This document shows, piece by piece, positions 52,422-61,840 of a stretch of DNA of 64,000 nt. Within the stretch, counting starts at the first letter, position 1. The number at the start of each line of letters is the position of its first letter. Source of the stretch: Bacillus wiedmannii. Its GTDB lineage: Bacteria; Bacillota; Bacilli; Bacillales; Bacillaceae_G. The notes beneath the pieces are model-generated. The model did not search any database, was not told the DNA's origin, and was given only the letters and a program-made list of their open reading frames with translations. The position numbers were made by a program, and so were the translations under genes. The stretch is taken from the NCBI RefSeq assembly GCF_001583695.1, contig NZ_LOBC01000008.1, forward strand, positions 1 through 64,000, in the 5' to 3' direction.

Positions 52422-54473
52422 ATGGATCAAACTATGAATCCGAAACTTAAAAAATATAAACGTCTTTTCTTCACCGTAATGTTTTCTTCTGTTCTTTTTT
52501 TCGTTTTTTCCTTTTTTGTTATTATTATAGTTGCAAAAATTATGGGACCTCCCCCTGTTGCTGTCCCGCAAACAAGTGTCTTTTACGCTAATGATGACAC
52601 TGTTATCGGACAAAGTAATGAAATGCAAAAACGTTACAATGTATCTCTCAATGAAATCTCTCCTTATGTAAAAGAGGCGACACTATCTATCGAAGATCAA
52701 CGATTCTACAAACATCATGGCTTTGATATGAAACGTATTGCTGGTGCTATTGTTGCCGATTTAAAAGCGATGGCAAAAGTCCAAGGTGCTAGTACGATTA
52801 CACAACAGTATGCTCGTAACCTATACTTAGATCATGATAAAACGTGGAAACGTAAACTATTAGAAGCAATGTACACAATCCGCCTTGAAGTGAACTATAA
52901 TAAAAATCATATTTTAGAAGGATATTTAAATACAATTTATTACGGGCATGGTGCTTACGGAATCGAAGCTGCATCTCGTCTATATTTCGATAAAACAGCA
53001 AAAGAATTAACATTAGCGGAAGCTAGTATGCTCGCAGGTATCCCGAAAGGACCTAGTGTCTACTCTCCCTTTTTAAAAGAGGATCGTGCGAAAGGACGAC
53101 AATCTCTCATATTAGACGAAATGGTAGAACAAGGTTACATTACGAAGAAACAAGCAACGTCAGCAAAAAAAGAGCCACTAACTTTTGCCTCATTAGATAC
53201 AAAAAAAGTGGCAGAGATTGCACCTTATTTCCAAGATGCTGTACAAGCTTCTCTTCTTCGTGATATCGGATTAGATGAACAAGCCTTACAAAAGGGTGGC
53301 CTGCGTATTTATACAACACTAGACCCTAAATTACAATCTGTTGCAGAGCAAGCTGTAAAAGATCACATACCTGACACAACAAACATACAAACTGCGCTCG
53401 TCTCTATGAATCCAAAAACAGGTGAAGTAGCTGCCCTTGTTGGTGGAACTGATTATAATACGAGTCAATTTAACAGGGCTACACAGGCCGCTCGACAGCC
53501 TGGATCTACGTTTAAGCCATTCCTGTATTACGCGGCATTAGAACGAGGATTCACCCCTGCTACGCGCTTAAAAAGCGAATACACTGTGTTCACTTTAGGT
53601 GACGGTGTTTCAAAGTATAAACCGAAAAACTATAAAGACTATTATGCAGACGATTTTGTAACAATGGCGCAAGCTCTTGCGGTCTCTGATAACGTATATG
53701 CCGTGAAGACCAATTTATTTTTAGGCGAAGACATTCTTACAAAAACAGCGAAGCAATTCGGTATTACTACCGCATTAAAAGATGTTCCGTCTCTCGCTCT
53801 CGGTACATCTCCTGTAAAACCAATTGAAATGGTTAACGCTTATAGCATGTTCGCAAACGGTGGAAAAGAAGTAAAACCAATGTTTATTCGCCGCATTATG
53901 GACCATGAAGGAAATATGTTATACGATGCTCATTTGGAGAGTAAGCAAGTTCTTGATAAAAGCAAAGCATTTGTAATGGAAGAAATGATGACAGGTATGT
54001 TTAATAAAAACCTAAGTAGTTATGCTGCTGTAACTGGTCAATCGATGTTATCAAAGCTATCAAGAACATATGCTGGAAAGTCTGGTTCTACTGAAACGGA
54101 TAGTTGGATGATTGGATTTACTCCGCAAATTGTAACTGGTGTATGGGTTGGATACGATCAACCTAAATCAATTTCAAATGTAGCCGAACAGGGATATGCA
54201 AAAAGAATATGGACCGATACGATGGAAAAAGGCTTAGATGGACAACCTAAAAAAGAGTTTAAACAACCAAATGACGTCGTTGCAGTCGATATTAACCCTG
54301 AAAACGGAAAAATCGCTACAAAAAATTGTCCCATTTCAGTTAAAATGTATTTCGCAAAAGGTACAGAACCAACTGAATATTGTATGGATCATGTCGATGA
54401 CAAAGAGGAATTTGAAAAGACAACTGAAGAAAAGAAGAAAACAAGTTGGTGGAAAAAATATCTTCCTTGGTAA
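52422..54473 (+). CDS. pbpG: class A penicillin-binding protein (PbpG-like)
   Basis: Bifunctional peptidoglycan glycosyltransferase/transpeptidase. 683 residues: one membrane anchor (about 18-45), GT51 glycosyltransferase domain (about 65-240) with catalytic Glu in SIEDQRFYKHHGFD and QGASTITQQYARNLYL, then the transpeptidase (about 310-610) with Ser in PGSTFKP, SDN in AVSDNVYAV and KSG in AGKSGSTETDSW. The charged Lys/Glu C-terminal tail is short. Neighbours speE, ywhD and ywhC match B. subtilis pbpG (ywhE), which acts in spore germ-cell-wall synthesis under sigma-F; I see no convincing sigma-F promoter here. Confidence 0.93.
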   Translation: MDQTMNPKLKKYKRLFFTVMFSSVLFFVFSFFVIIIVAKIMGPPPVAVPQTSVFYANDDTVIGQSNEMQKRYNVSLNEISPYVKEATLSIEDQRFYKHHGFDMKRIAGAIVADLKAMAKVQGASTITQQYARNLYLDHDKTWKRKLLEAMYTIRLEVNYNKNHILEGYLNTIYYGHGAYGIEAASRLYFDKTAKELTLAEASMLAGIPKGPSVYSPFLKEDRAKGRQSLILDEMVEQGYITKKQATSAKKEPLTFASLDTKKVAEIAPYFQDAVQASLLRDIGLDEQALQKGGLRIYTTLDPKLQSVAEQAVKDHIPDTTNIQTALVSMNPKTGEVAALVGGTDYNTSQFNRATQAARQPGSTFKPFLYYAALERGFTPATRLKSEYTVFTLGDGVSKYKPKNYKDYYADDFVTMAQALAVSDNVYAVKTNLFLGEDILTKTAKQFGITTALKDVPSLALGTSPVKPIEMVNAYSMFANGGKEVKPMFIRRIMDHEGNMLYDAHLESKQVLDKSKAFVMEEMMTGMFNKNLSSYAAVTGQSMLSKLSRTYAGKSGSTETDSWMIGFTPQIVTGVWVGYDQPKSISNVAEQGYAKRIWTDTMEKGLDGQPKKEFKQPNDVVAVDINPENGKIATKNCPISVKMYFAKGTEPTEYCMDHVDDKEEFEKTTEEKKKTSWWKKYLPW

Positions 54474-54510
54474 AAAAATAGCTGACGGGTATCCGTCAGC
54501 TATTTTTTAT
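54473..54510. terminator. bidirectional terminator between pbpG and ywhD
   Basis: The 16-bp stem AAAAAATAGCTGACGG / CCGTCAGCTATTTTTT overlaps both stop codons. Confidence 0.88.
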
Positions 54511-55016
54511 TCACTTAATAATGCACGGCGCAATTCTTCACTAGATTCGTTCCAAATCGCTTCATTATGTTCTTTCAAGAACGTACCAAGTACTTTTTTA
54601 GATGATTCATCCATATGGTCAACCATAATGTGACGCTTCATTGATTTATCCATTTTGTTTACATGCTCTGGAAGTGATTTATATCCGCGGCGAATTTCAC
54701 GGTCAACTGTCATTTCACAAGCTGTTACACCTGCATAATAAGCACCTGTCGCCGTTCTTTCAATCGTTACCCACACAAGCCAAAATGGTTTTCCGTTTGG
54801 AACTTCATCTTTATTTGTTAAAAACTTAATACCTTTTTCGACTGTACTACGCGCATGCATTGCACCGATATCAACAAATGCTGTTTTCTCTAGTACATCG
54901 ACAAATACAGGTGAAATGTTTTCTAGACTTAATGCTCCAACACCAAAACCACCATGTCCATCTGTTGAATCATTTTTCACGATATTAAAACCGATTTTTT
55001 TCTTTTTCTCTGTCAT
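54507..55016 (-). CDS. ywhD: YwhD family protein
   Basis: 169 residues from the ATG at 55016, after AGGAGGAA; an ATG at 55034 precedes that site. Conserved family of unknown function, restricted to Bacillus-like Firmicutes: KKIGFNIVKNDSTDGHGGFGVGALSLENISPV, PFWLVWVTIERTATGAYYAG, VDHMDESSK. Soluble, no membrane segment. It is adjacent to ywhC as in B. subtilis. Confidence 0.88.
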   Translation of the reverse strand: MTEKKKKIGFNIVKNDSTDGHGGFGVGALSLENISPVFVDVLEKTAFVDIGAMHARSTVEKGIKFLTNKDEVPNGKPFWLVWVTIERTATGAYYAGVTACEMTVDREIRRGYKSLPEHVNKMDKSMKRHIMVDHMDESSKKVLGTFLKEHNEAIWNESSEELRRALLSE

Positions 55017-55041
55017 ATGTAAATTCCTCCTCACTTAATGA

Positions 55042-55716
55042 TTATAAAAGGCCAAAAATAGGCGAAATGATACTGTCTAAAAATACAAATACATATGGAA
55101 TGACAACATTAAAAATGGGTTGAATTGTATAATTGCTAAGCGGTGTAATAACAAGAATTAATAACGCTATTGCTCCATACTTTTCATACTGTGTCATTTT
55201 CGCACGAATATTTGTTGGTGCTAGATCTTCCACAACTCGATACCCATCAAGTGGCGGAATTGGCAATAAGTTAAATACAAGTAATACGATATTAAGCATA
55301 ATAAAAATTCGGAAGAATTGAGCCAATGTATCCGCTACTGCAAATGGAATTGAGTCTAATACACCAAATGTTAATAGGCTATACCAAATGATTAAACCAA
55401 TTGCACTTAAAATTAAGTTACTAATTGGGCCTGCAATTGAAACTAATATACCTGCAAGACGCGGCCTTTTAAAGTTATATGGGTTAACAGGAACAGGTCT
55501 TGCCCAACCAAAACCAAGAATTAATACAGCGATCATCCCAATAGGATCTAAGTGCGCCATCGGTGATAATGTTAAACGGCCTTGCTTCTTTGCTGTATCG
55601 TCTCCAAATTTATATGCAACATATGCATGCGCAAATTCATGCACTGATAACGCAATAATAATGGCCATTGCTACCAACGGAATTTGGTGCAACGGATATC
55701 TAAATAACTGATCCAT
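55042..55716 (-). CDS. ywhC: site-2-type M50 zinc metalloprotease YwhC
   Basis: 224 residues, about five or six membrane helices. The intramembrane zinc motif HEFAH is in ALSVHEFAHAYVAYKFGD (about 25-35), and the third ligand region NLLPIPPLDGYRV (about 145-157) gives the NPDG-like Asp. SpoIVFB/YwhC subfamily without a CBS domain. The substrate is unknown. Start after GAGGAGATGA. Confidence 0.92.
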   Translation of the reverse strand: MDQLFRYPLHQIPLVAMAIIIALSVHEFAHAYVAYKFGDDTAKKQGRLTLSPMAHLDPIGMIAVLILGFGWARPVPVNPYNFKRPRLAGILVSIAGPISNLILSAIGLIIWYSLLTFGVLDSIPFAVADTLAQFFRIFIMLNIVLLVFNLLPIPPLDGYRVVEDLAPTNIRAKMTQYEKYGAIALLILVITPLSNYTIQPIFNVVIPYVFVFLDSIISPIFGLL

Positions 55717-55828
55717 GATTCATCTCCTCTTCAATCTGTCAAAAAAAGAAATTATTTGTTTTTTCGATTGTTCTTCCCCATAATCCGCTATAATAAGAGT
55801 GTAACTTACATAAAAGGAGCGATTATAT

Positions 55829-56014
55829 ATGCCATACGTAACAGTGAAAATGCTAGAAGGACGCACAGAGGAACAAAAGAAAGCTCTTGCTGAGAAAGTA
55901 ACAGCAGCAGTAAGCGAAACAACTGGTGCTCCTGAAGAAAACATCGTTGTTTTCATCGAAGAAATGTCTAAAAACCATTATGCAGTTGGCGGAAAACGCT
56001 TAAGCGACAAATAA
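55829..56014 (+). CDS. 4-oxalocrotonate tautomerase family protein
   Basis: 61 residues; after Met removal Pro1 is the catalytic base (PYVTVKMLEGRTEEQKKAL), with an Arg at position 11 and a C-terminal YAVGGKRLSDK tail. Small hexameric tautomerase of unclear substrate in Bacillus (YwhB type). AAAGGAG precedes the ATG. It diverges from ywhC. Confidence 0.93.
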   Translation: MPYVTVKMLEGRTEEQKKALAEKVTAAVSETTGAPEENIVVFIEEMSKNHYAVGGKRLSDK

Positions 56015-56029
56015 TTTCAAGTTCTTTCA

Positions 56030-56063
56030 TAAGAAGCAGCCCTTAGCTGCTTCTTATTTTTTT
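56030..56063. terminator. bidirectional terminator, tautomerase / HD hydrolase genes
   Basis: The 10-bp stem AAGAAGCAGC / GCTGCTTCTT has a T-run to the right; the HD gene stop codon falls inside the right arm. Confidence 0.8.
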
Positions 56064-57358
56064 CCTTCTAGTAACTCGATGATTCTCTCTTTATATTTTC
56101 CTTTTCTTCCATCTTCATAGATTAAATCATGCGGATAGAATAATTTTTGATCCCTTCTCTTCTTACCAGTAATCGCCTCAACGATATCCGATTCACGTGA
56201 AAGCTCTCTAAGCTCTCCATTTGGCATAAGAAGTAAGATTGGCAGACGCTCTTCTTCTTCACCAGCACGGTAAAAGTCATACGGTAAGTCTGATGTTGAA
56301 TCAACTACTAAATAGTATTCTGGATCCAGTCCAATCTTTTTGAATAAGCTACTTAATTCCATCCAATTATCTAAACCGTGCTTATCTGTAAACTCTACGT
56401 ATTTAAATAGGTTTCGATTCATAAAACGGCGGCATAAGTCACTTAAAATTGGATCTTCTTCGTCTTGCCATACTTGGAAGTAATAATACATAACGTTCTC
56501 GTCTAACTTTAAATAATCCTCTACTGTTACTTCTTCTTCAAATAAAGAATAGAAATGAACCGGATGATTTTTAAATGTATAATACTTCTCGTGCAATGAT
56601 TTTGCACGGTGTAAAATCTTCGTTAAAATAACTTCGGCACTGCGCGTTACCGGATGGAAATATACTTGCCAATACATTTGATAACGACTCATAATATAAT
56701 GCTCAACAGCATGCATACCACTATTTTTAATGACTACTTGATTCCCATATGGACGCATGACACGTAGTATACGTTCCATATCAAAGTTTCCATACTTTAC
56801 GCCAGTGAAATACGCATCTCTTAATAAATAGTCCATACGATCTGCATCAATTTGACTGGAAATCATGCTAATCGCTAATTTATTCGTAGATGTTTTGGCG
56901 ATTACATCGGCTACCTTTTGCGGAAAGTCTTTATCCACACGACTTAATATGCGATTAATTTCCGTATCTCCAACGATAATCTTTTGCGTAAATTTCTCAT
57001 GATCTAATGAAAATACTTTTTCAAACGAGTGAGAAAATGGGCCGTGACCGACATCATGAAGTAATGACGCACATAAACATAACAATCTATCTTCAGCATT
57101 CCAGTTCGGTCTGCCATCAAACACATCATCAATCATACGACGAATAATTTCATATACACCTAACGAATGAGTAAAGCGACTATGCTCTGCACCGTGAAAT
57201 GTAAAAAATGTCGTTCCAAGCTGCTTAATACGGCGCAAGCGTTGAAATTCTTTCGTTCCGATTAAATCCCAAATAACACGATCGCGTACGTGCACATATT
57301 TATGTACCGGGTCTTTAAACACTTTTGTTTCGCTGAGTTTGTCGTTTAAATATACCAC
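56054..57358 (-). CDS. YwfO-like HD domain nucleotide phosphohydrolase
   Basis: 434 residues. N-terminal FKDPVHKYVHVRDRVIWDLIGTKEFQRLRRIKQLG, a metal-binding HD core with His in RFTHSLGVYE and the HD pair in ASLLHDVGHGPFSHSFE, then SQIDADRMDYLLRDA. It has the architecture of SAMHD1-like/dGTPase enzymes; B. subtilis YwfO is of this type. Likely triphosphohydrolase activity on dNTPs or related nucleotides. Monocistronic. Confidence 0.88.
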   Translation of the reverse strand: MVYLNDKLSETKVFKDPVHKYVHVRDRVIWDLIGTKEFQRLRRIKQLGTTFFTFHGAEHSRFTHSLGVYEIIRRMIDDVFDGRPNWNAEDRLLCLCASLLHDVGHGPFSHSFEKVFSLDHEKFTQKIIVGDTEINRILSRVDKDFPQKVADVIAKTSTNKLAISMISSQIDADRMDYLLRDAYFTGVKYGNFDMERILRVMRPYGNQVVIKNSGMHAVEHYIMSRYQMYWQVYFHPVTRSAEVILTKILHRAKSLHEKYYTFKNHPVHFYSLFEEEVTVEDYLKLDENVMYYYFQVWQDEEDPILSDLCRRFMNRNLFKYVEFTDKHGLDNWMELSSLFKKIGLDPEYYLVVDSTSDLPYDFYRAGEEEERLPILLLMPNGELRELSRESDIVEAITGKKRRDQKLFYPHDLIYEDGRKGKYKERIIELLEGKK

Positions 57359-57463
57359 CTTCCGACATCCCCCTTTCTTTACTGCATTCTTACTATATAT
57401 TATAAACGAAATAGGAAACAGAAAGAAATGAAAGACTATATTAATTGCCCTTATATAAAGAAA

Positions 57464-57493
57464 AAATCACTTTTACCGAAGTAAAAGTGATTT
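57464..57493 (-). terminator. siderophore operon terminator
   Basis: The 13-bp stem AAATCACTTTTAC / GTAAAAGTGATTT has a 4-nt loop, with T-rich flanks on the minus strand just after the binding-protein gene. Confidence 0.85.
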
Positions 57494-57504
57494 CTGTTTA
57501 TACA

Positions 57505-58449
57505 TTATTTCCCTAAAACGAATTCAGCAACTTCATCTAAGATCATTTCTTTACCTAGAGGGAAGTAACCTTTGTTTACGTCTTCGTTTTTAATTGTAAA
57601 TACGTGGTTGTTTTTAACAGCGTTCATGTTTTTCCAAATTGATTCTTCTTGGAATTCTTTTAGACGTTGAGAACCGTCACCAGTTGTAAATACGAATAAG
57701 TAATCCGGGTTGTAATCGATTAAAGCTTCTTTTTGTACTTGTACTAGTGGTTTATCCGTTGGTGTACCTTTAACTGCTGGTAATTTTAAATCATTAAAGA
57801 TTACGCTACCGTAACCGTAGTCACCGTATACGCGGAAAGCATTTGGATATGCAGCCATTTTCATAAATTTAGCATCGCCAGTTTTCGCAACGATTTTATC
57901 ATGTAATTTGCTTGCTTTTTCATCATACTGTTTGAACCATTCTTTTGTTTCTTTCTCTTTACCGAAGATTTGACCTACTTCTTCGAATTTTGGACGCCAT
58001 TGATCTAATGGCGTTTTTAACATAACTGTTGGTGCAATTTTAGATAATTGATCATAAATCTTTTCTTGACGATTGTTTACAAGAATTAAGTCTGGTTTTG
58101 CAGCAGCTACTGCTTCGATGTTAATTTTATCGCCCCAAGCAGAACCAACTGGTTTTACGTCTTTTAATTTCTTTTCAATATGTGTATCAATTTTTTCTTG
58201 CGATGTATTAGCAGTAATAATTGGTTTCATACCAAAAATTAATAATTCTTCTGTTGAACCACTAAGGTCAGCAATTTTCTTTGGATTTGCAGGGATTTTA
58301 ATTTCCCCTTTTGCATGTTGTACAGTGCGCTCTTCAGTCTTCGCATCCTTCGCATCTGCTTTCTTCTCTTCTTTGTTAGAACAAGCTGCAAATAGTACAG
58401 AAGTAACAACTAGTACCATTGCTAATAACGCCATTTTAAAATTCTTCAT
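57505..58449 (-). CDS. iron-siderophore ABC transporter substrate-binding lipoprotein
   Basis: 314 residues. Lipoprotein signal with lipobox LFAAC (Cys23), a charged linker, then a FecB/FhuD-type periplasmic-binding fold (IADLSGSTEELLIFGMKP, AAAKPDLILVNNRQEKIYDQLSKIAPTVML, DYNPDYLFVFTTGD). Probably captures ferric siderophore at the cell surface and delivers it to the two permeases encoded upstream. Among Bacillus proteins it looks closest to YfiY-like receptors for citrate-hydroxamate siderophores, but specificity is a guess. It is the last gene of the operon, after a 190-bp structured gap. Confidence 0.9.
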   Translation of the reverse strand: MKNFKMALLAMVLVVTSVLFAACSNKEEKKADAKDAKTEERTVQHAKGEIKIPANPKKIADLSGSTEELLIFGMKPIITANTSQEKIDTHIEKKLKDVKPVGSAWGDKINIEAVAAAKPDLILVNNRQEKIYDQLSKIAPTVMLKTPLDQWRPKFEEVGQIFGKEKETKEWFKQYDEKASKLHDKIVAKTGDAKFMKMAAYPNAFRVYGDYGYGSVIFNDLKLPAVKGTPTDKPLVQVQKEALIDYNPDYLFVFTTGDGSQRLKEFQEESIWKNMNAVKNNHVFTIKNEDVNKGYFPLGKEMILDEVAEFVLGK

Positions 58450-58510
58450 GTTCCCACTCCTTCTAGCTGTATTTCTCTTATAAGTTACAATGAACTATAA
58501 GAAACAATAT

Positions 58511-58544
58511 TAACAATTAATAAATATATATTGATTAATTGTTA
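58511..58544. other. inverted repeat upstream of the binding-protein gene
   Basis: The 11-nt arms TAACAATTAAT / ATTAATTGTTA are separated by 12 bases, about 60 bases before the lipoprotein start. It could be an operator for a local promoter or an mRNA hairpin. Confidence 0.5.
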
Positions 58545-58599
58545 CTTATGCCCCGTTCTAACGGGTGTTCAACTTCCTATTTACTAATAAGAAGCTCAA

Positions 58600-58635
58600 C
58601 GTCCATTAGAAGCCCCCCTCTTTACGAGGGGGATT
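58600..58635 (-). terminator. GC-rich hairpin between ATPase and binding-protein genes
   Basis: The stem TAGAAGCCCCCCTC / GAGGGGGATTCTA (one bulge) with a 5-nt loop lies just before the ATPase gene's stop on the map, i.e. immediately downstream of it in the reading direction. No T-run. Genes on both sides are minus strand, so it probably trims or stabilises mRNA. The binding-protein start (58449) lies beyond it. Confidence 0.5.
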
Positions 58636-58639
58636 CTAC

Positions 58640-59452
58640 TTATGCTTTTTTACGCAATTGATTACTAATCATCGCTAAATCATATGTTAAACAAATTGGT
58701 TTACAGTTTACTGGACACGGAACGATTTGAGCTTCAATCTCAAATACACTGCGAAGTGTTTCACTTGTCATCACTTCATCTGGCGTTCCTTGTTTCATTA
58801 ACTTACCTGCTTTTAATGCAATCATATGATCTGAGAAACGAGAAGCATGGTTTAAGTCATGGATAACCATAACAATCGTTCTACCTTCTTCTTCATTTAA
58901 CTTTTTCAATAAATTTAATACTTCTAATTGATGCGCCATATCTAAGTACGTTGTCGGTTCATCTAATACGAGTAATTCTGTTCCTTGTGCAAGGGCCATC
59001 GCAATCCATACACGTTGACGTTGCCCGCCTGATAACGCCTCTGCTGAACGATTTGCAAATTCTGTCATTCCCGTCACTTCAAGTGCCCAATGAATGTAAC
59101 GATAATCCTCTTCTTTCAACGTTCCAAATCCTTTTTGATGAGGAAAACGTCCATATGAAACAAGTTCAAACACAGTAAGGCCAGTTGGCACTTCTGCAGT
59201 CTGTGGTAAAATCGCCATTTTCTTTGCGATTTCTTTCGTTGGTTGTTTCTCGATTGCTTTTCCGTCAAGATAAACAGTACCTTTTTTCGCCTTCAAAATA
59301 CGAGAAGCCGTTTTTAATAATGTGGACTTCCCACAACCATTTGGTCCAATAATCGTTGTAATTTTCCCTTCCGGAATTTCAACTGTTAATCCATCAATAA
59401 TTAACCCTTCATTATAGCCAACAGATACCGCATCAACTGCTAAAGTTGCCAT
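58640..59452 (-). CDS. iron-siderophore ABC transporter ATPase
   Basis: 270 residues: Walker A GPNGCGKSTLL (about 35-45), signature LSGGQRQRVWIAMALAQ, Walker B LLVLDEPTTYLD and H-loop VIHDLNHA. FecE/FhuC type. It energises the permease pair encoded directly upstream, 15 bases away. The C-terminus contains CPVNCKPIC, a Cys-rich tail often seen in this subgroup. Confidence 0.94.
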   Translation of the reverse strand: MATLAVDAVSVGYNEGLIIDGLTVEIPEGKITTIIGPNGCGKSTLLKTASRILKAKKGTVYLDGKAIEKQPTKEIAKKMAILPQTAEVPTGLTVFELVSYGRFPHQKGFGTLKEEDYRYIHWALEVTGMTEFANRSAEALSGGQRQRVWIAMALAQGTELLVLDEPTTYLDMAHQLEVLNLLKKLNEEEGRTIVMVIHDLNHASRFSDHMIALKAGKLMKQGTPDEVMTSETLRSVFEIEAQIVPCPVNCKPICLTYDLAMISNQLRKKA

Positions 59453-59467
59453 ACAAAAAGCCTCCCT

Positions 59468-60484
59468 TTATTTTGTCCTCATAAGTAAATATATGAAATA
59501 TGGTGCACCAATTACAGAAATAACAAGACCGACCGGTATTTCTGAAGTTGTTAACACACTTCTTGAAATTACGTCTGCGAATAAGAGTAAAAACGTCCCT
59601 ATTAGTGCAGCGGTAGGCAGCATAATTTGATGTTTACCACCAACAAGGCGCCTCGCTAAATGCGGAGCCATTAAACCGATAAAACCAATTCCTCCGGCAA
59701 CAGCGACAGATGCACCAGCTAAGCAAACTGCAATAAATAATAATTTACGTCTTTCTTTTTCTACATTTAGACCAAGGCCAACAGCTGTGGAGTCACCTAG
59801 ATTCATTACATTTAATATGTGTGCCTTACTAATAGCAAGTGGCAAGAAAATAACCATCCATGGAAGTACACTTAGCACGAACTTCCAATCTGTGCCCCAT
59901 AGACTTCCTGCTAACCAAATCGTAGCAAAGCGGAAATCGTTAGATGTCATCTTCATAGAAAAAATTAAACTAACAGCACCAAACCCGGCTGCAACAGCGA
60001 TACCAACTAGTATTAATCTCGTTGATGAAACGCCGTCTTTCCATGCTAGTAAATAAATAATAACCGCCGCTAATATTGCACCAACTAACGCGAAGAATGG
60101 AAGGATAAATACAGATAAAAATGTACCAGTCCCAACTTTTCCGAAGAAAAAGTAGACGAATATAACAACTGTTAATCCCGCTCCAGCGTTAATACCAATA
60201 ATACCTGGATCAGCAAGTGGATTTCGTGATAATCCTTGCAAAATCGCACCTGACATCGCTAAAGCGGATCCGACTAATATAGCAATAACCATACGCGGCA
60301 TACGGAATTCAAATAAAATAACAGACTGATCTTCAGCCCCAAGTCCAACCAATGACTTTAATACGTCCATTGGCGGTATTTTAAATGTCCCTGTATTTAA
60401 ACTTACTAAAAATACAGTAACGATTAATCCTACTAAGATTGTTAAAACAGAAACGTTCTTTTTTGTTAAGACACTTGTCCTCAC
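59468..60484 (-). CDS. iron-siderophore ABC permease (FecCD, second)
   Basis: 338 residues with about 9-10 membrane helices. FecCD motifs FRMPRMVIAILVGSALAMSGAILQGLSRNPLADPGIIGINAGA, GLNVEKERRKLLFIA and GFIGLMAPHLARRLVGGKH. It overlaps the first permease gene by four bases (ATGA). The two permeases form the heterodimeric channel. Confidence 0.94.
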   Translation of the reverse strand: MRTSVLTKKNVSVLTILVGLIVTVFLVSLNTGTFKIPPMDVLKSLVGLGAEDQSVILFEFRMPRMVIAILVGSALAMSGAILQGLSRNPLADPGIIGINAGAGLTVVIFVYFFFGKVGTGTFLSVFILPFFALVGAILAAVIIYLLAWKDGVSSTRLILVGIAVAAGFGAVSLIFSMKMTSNDFRFATIWLAGSLWGTDWKFVLSVLPWMVIFLPLAISKAHILNVMNLGDSTAVGLGLNVEKERRKLLFIAVCLAGASVAVAGGIGFIGLMAPHLARRLVGGKHQIMLPTAALIGTFLLLFADVISRSVLTTSEIPVGLVISVIGAPYFIYLLMRTK

Positions 60485-61536
60485 ATTTTCCCTCTCCCTT
60501 CGTTACGTGCTAAGTAGAGGAAGAATGGAACCCCAATTAGCGCTGTAATTGCTCCAATTGGCGTTTCAAACGGCGGATTAATAACGCGAGATAACATATC
60601 TGCACATTCAATTAACAGCCCACCTAAGACCGCAGAACATGGAATAACCCATCTATAGTCTGAGCCTACAAGGAAACGAGTCATATGCGGGATTACAAGA
60701 CCAACAAATCCAACCGATCCTGCCATAGAAACCGCAGAACCTGTTAACACAAGAACAAGTACTGTTCCGATAAATTTAATTAATGTCGTATTTTGACCAA
60801 GTCCAATCGCAATTTCTTCACCGAAGCTTAAAATTGTAATATACCTCGACATCATAATTGCAATAAAGAGACAAACAAGGCCAATTGGTACTAACATATT
60901 AATACTTTCCCATTTCACTCCCGCAACTCCGCCTGCATTCCACATACTCACCTCTTGGGCAAGGTTGAAATATAGCGCAATTCCAGATGAAATGGCCCCT
61001 AATAAAGCACTAATTGCTGCACCCGCTAAAGCTAACTTCACAGGTGTTAATCCACCTGGTGAAGAAGACCCAATTCCATATACAATGCTCGCTCCAAACG
61101 CAGCCCCAATAAAAGATGCGATAACGAACATTAAATAAGGTGAATTAGGGAAGAATGCATACATAATTGCAATTCCAAATACAGCTCCATCTGTAATTCC
61201 CATTAACGATGGTGAAGCAAGTGGATTTCGCGTCATACCTTGCATAATTGCCCCTGATACCGCTAAAAAGGCACCTGCAACTACGCCCCCTATTGCTCTA
61301 GGCATGCGAAGTTCTTGAATTACGTTATGATGCGTAATAGAACCGTCAAACTGAAACACAGCTTGCCATACAGTCTTTAAACTAATATCTGCAGCACCAA
61401 ACGAAATAGAAACTGCCATGCTTAAAGCTAACAAAACTGTACCTGCTACTAAAATAATAGAAGCAACGAGCGGTCTGCTCTTAATCTCTTTAACATTCAC
61501 ATCTTGCTGTTCTATACTCCTTGCGCTCGCTTCCAT
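60481..61536 (-). CDS. iron-siderophore ABC permease (FecCD, first)
   Basis: 351 residues, about nine or ten membrane helices. LRMPRAIGGVVAGAFLAVSGAIMQGMTRNPLASPSLMGITDGA, GLGQNTTLIKFIGTVLVL and GFVGLVIPHMTRFLVGSDY match FecCD/BtuC proteins. First gene of the operon. A Fur-box cluster lies 92 bases upstream, so the operon should be induced by iron starvation. An in-frame early methionine is followed by a charged stretch (EASARSIEQQDVNVKEIKSRP) before helix 1. Confidence 0.94.
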   Translation of the reverse strand: MEASARSIEQQDVNVKEIKSRPLVASIILVAGTVLLALSMAVSISFGAADISLKTVWQAVFQFDGSITHHNVIQELRMPRAIGGVVAGAFLAVSGAIMQGMTRNPLASPSLMGITDGAVFGIAIMYAFFPNSPYLMFVIASFIGAAFGASIVYGIGSSSPGGLTPVKLALAGAAISALLGAISSGIALYFNLAQEVSMWNAGGVAGVKWESINMLVPIGLVCLFIAIMMSRYITILSFGEEIAIGLGQNTTLIKFIGTVLVLVLTGSAVSMAGSVGFVGLVIPHMTRFLVGSDYRWVIPCSAVLGGLLIECADMLSRVINPPFETPIGAITALIGVPFFLYLARNEGRGKM

Positions 61537-61627
61537 ACCTCAACCATCCTAACCAACAACATATATTTAATGAAATGAAATTTATTCTCAAATAGTAATA
61601 AAAAAATTAGGTTAATTGACCTTTTCT

Positions 61628-61648
61628 TGATAATGATTCTCAGAATCA
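61628..61648 (-). promoter_or_regulatory. Fur box of the siderophore operon
   Basis: Two overlapping 7-1-7 motifs offset by six bases: TGATAATGATTCTCA (one mismatch to TGATAATnATTATCA) and TGATTCTCAGAATCA (a perfect inverted repeat). This is the classic two-dimer Fur site. Confidence 0.88.
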
Positions 61649-61803
61649 GACACTTTCTATTCTACCTATCGCTTCAAAAGACTGTCAACCATTATTTTGA
61701 AATATAAATTTATATTTGAATGGATAGATGATGCCCCTCCTTCATTGAATGTTAATCTACTCAATTGTATTTTCGTAGAATAACTCATTCCTCGTATGGG
61801 CAT

Positions 61804-61840
61804 AAAAAAAGAAGAGTAATCTGTTCACTCTTCTTTTTCT
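61804..61840 (-). terminator. DUF1450 gene terminator
   Basis: The stem AAGAAGAGT / ACTCTTCTT with an 8-9-nt loop is followed on the minus strand by TTTTTTT. Confidence 0.85.
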
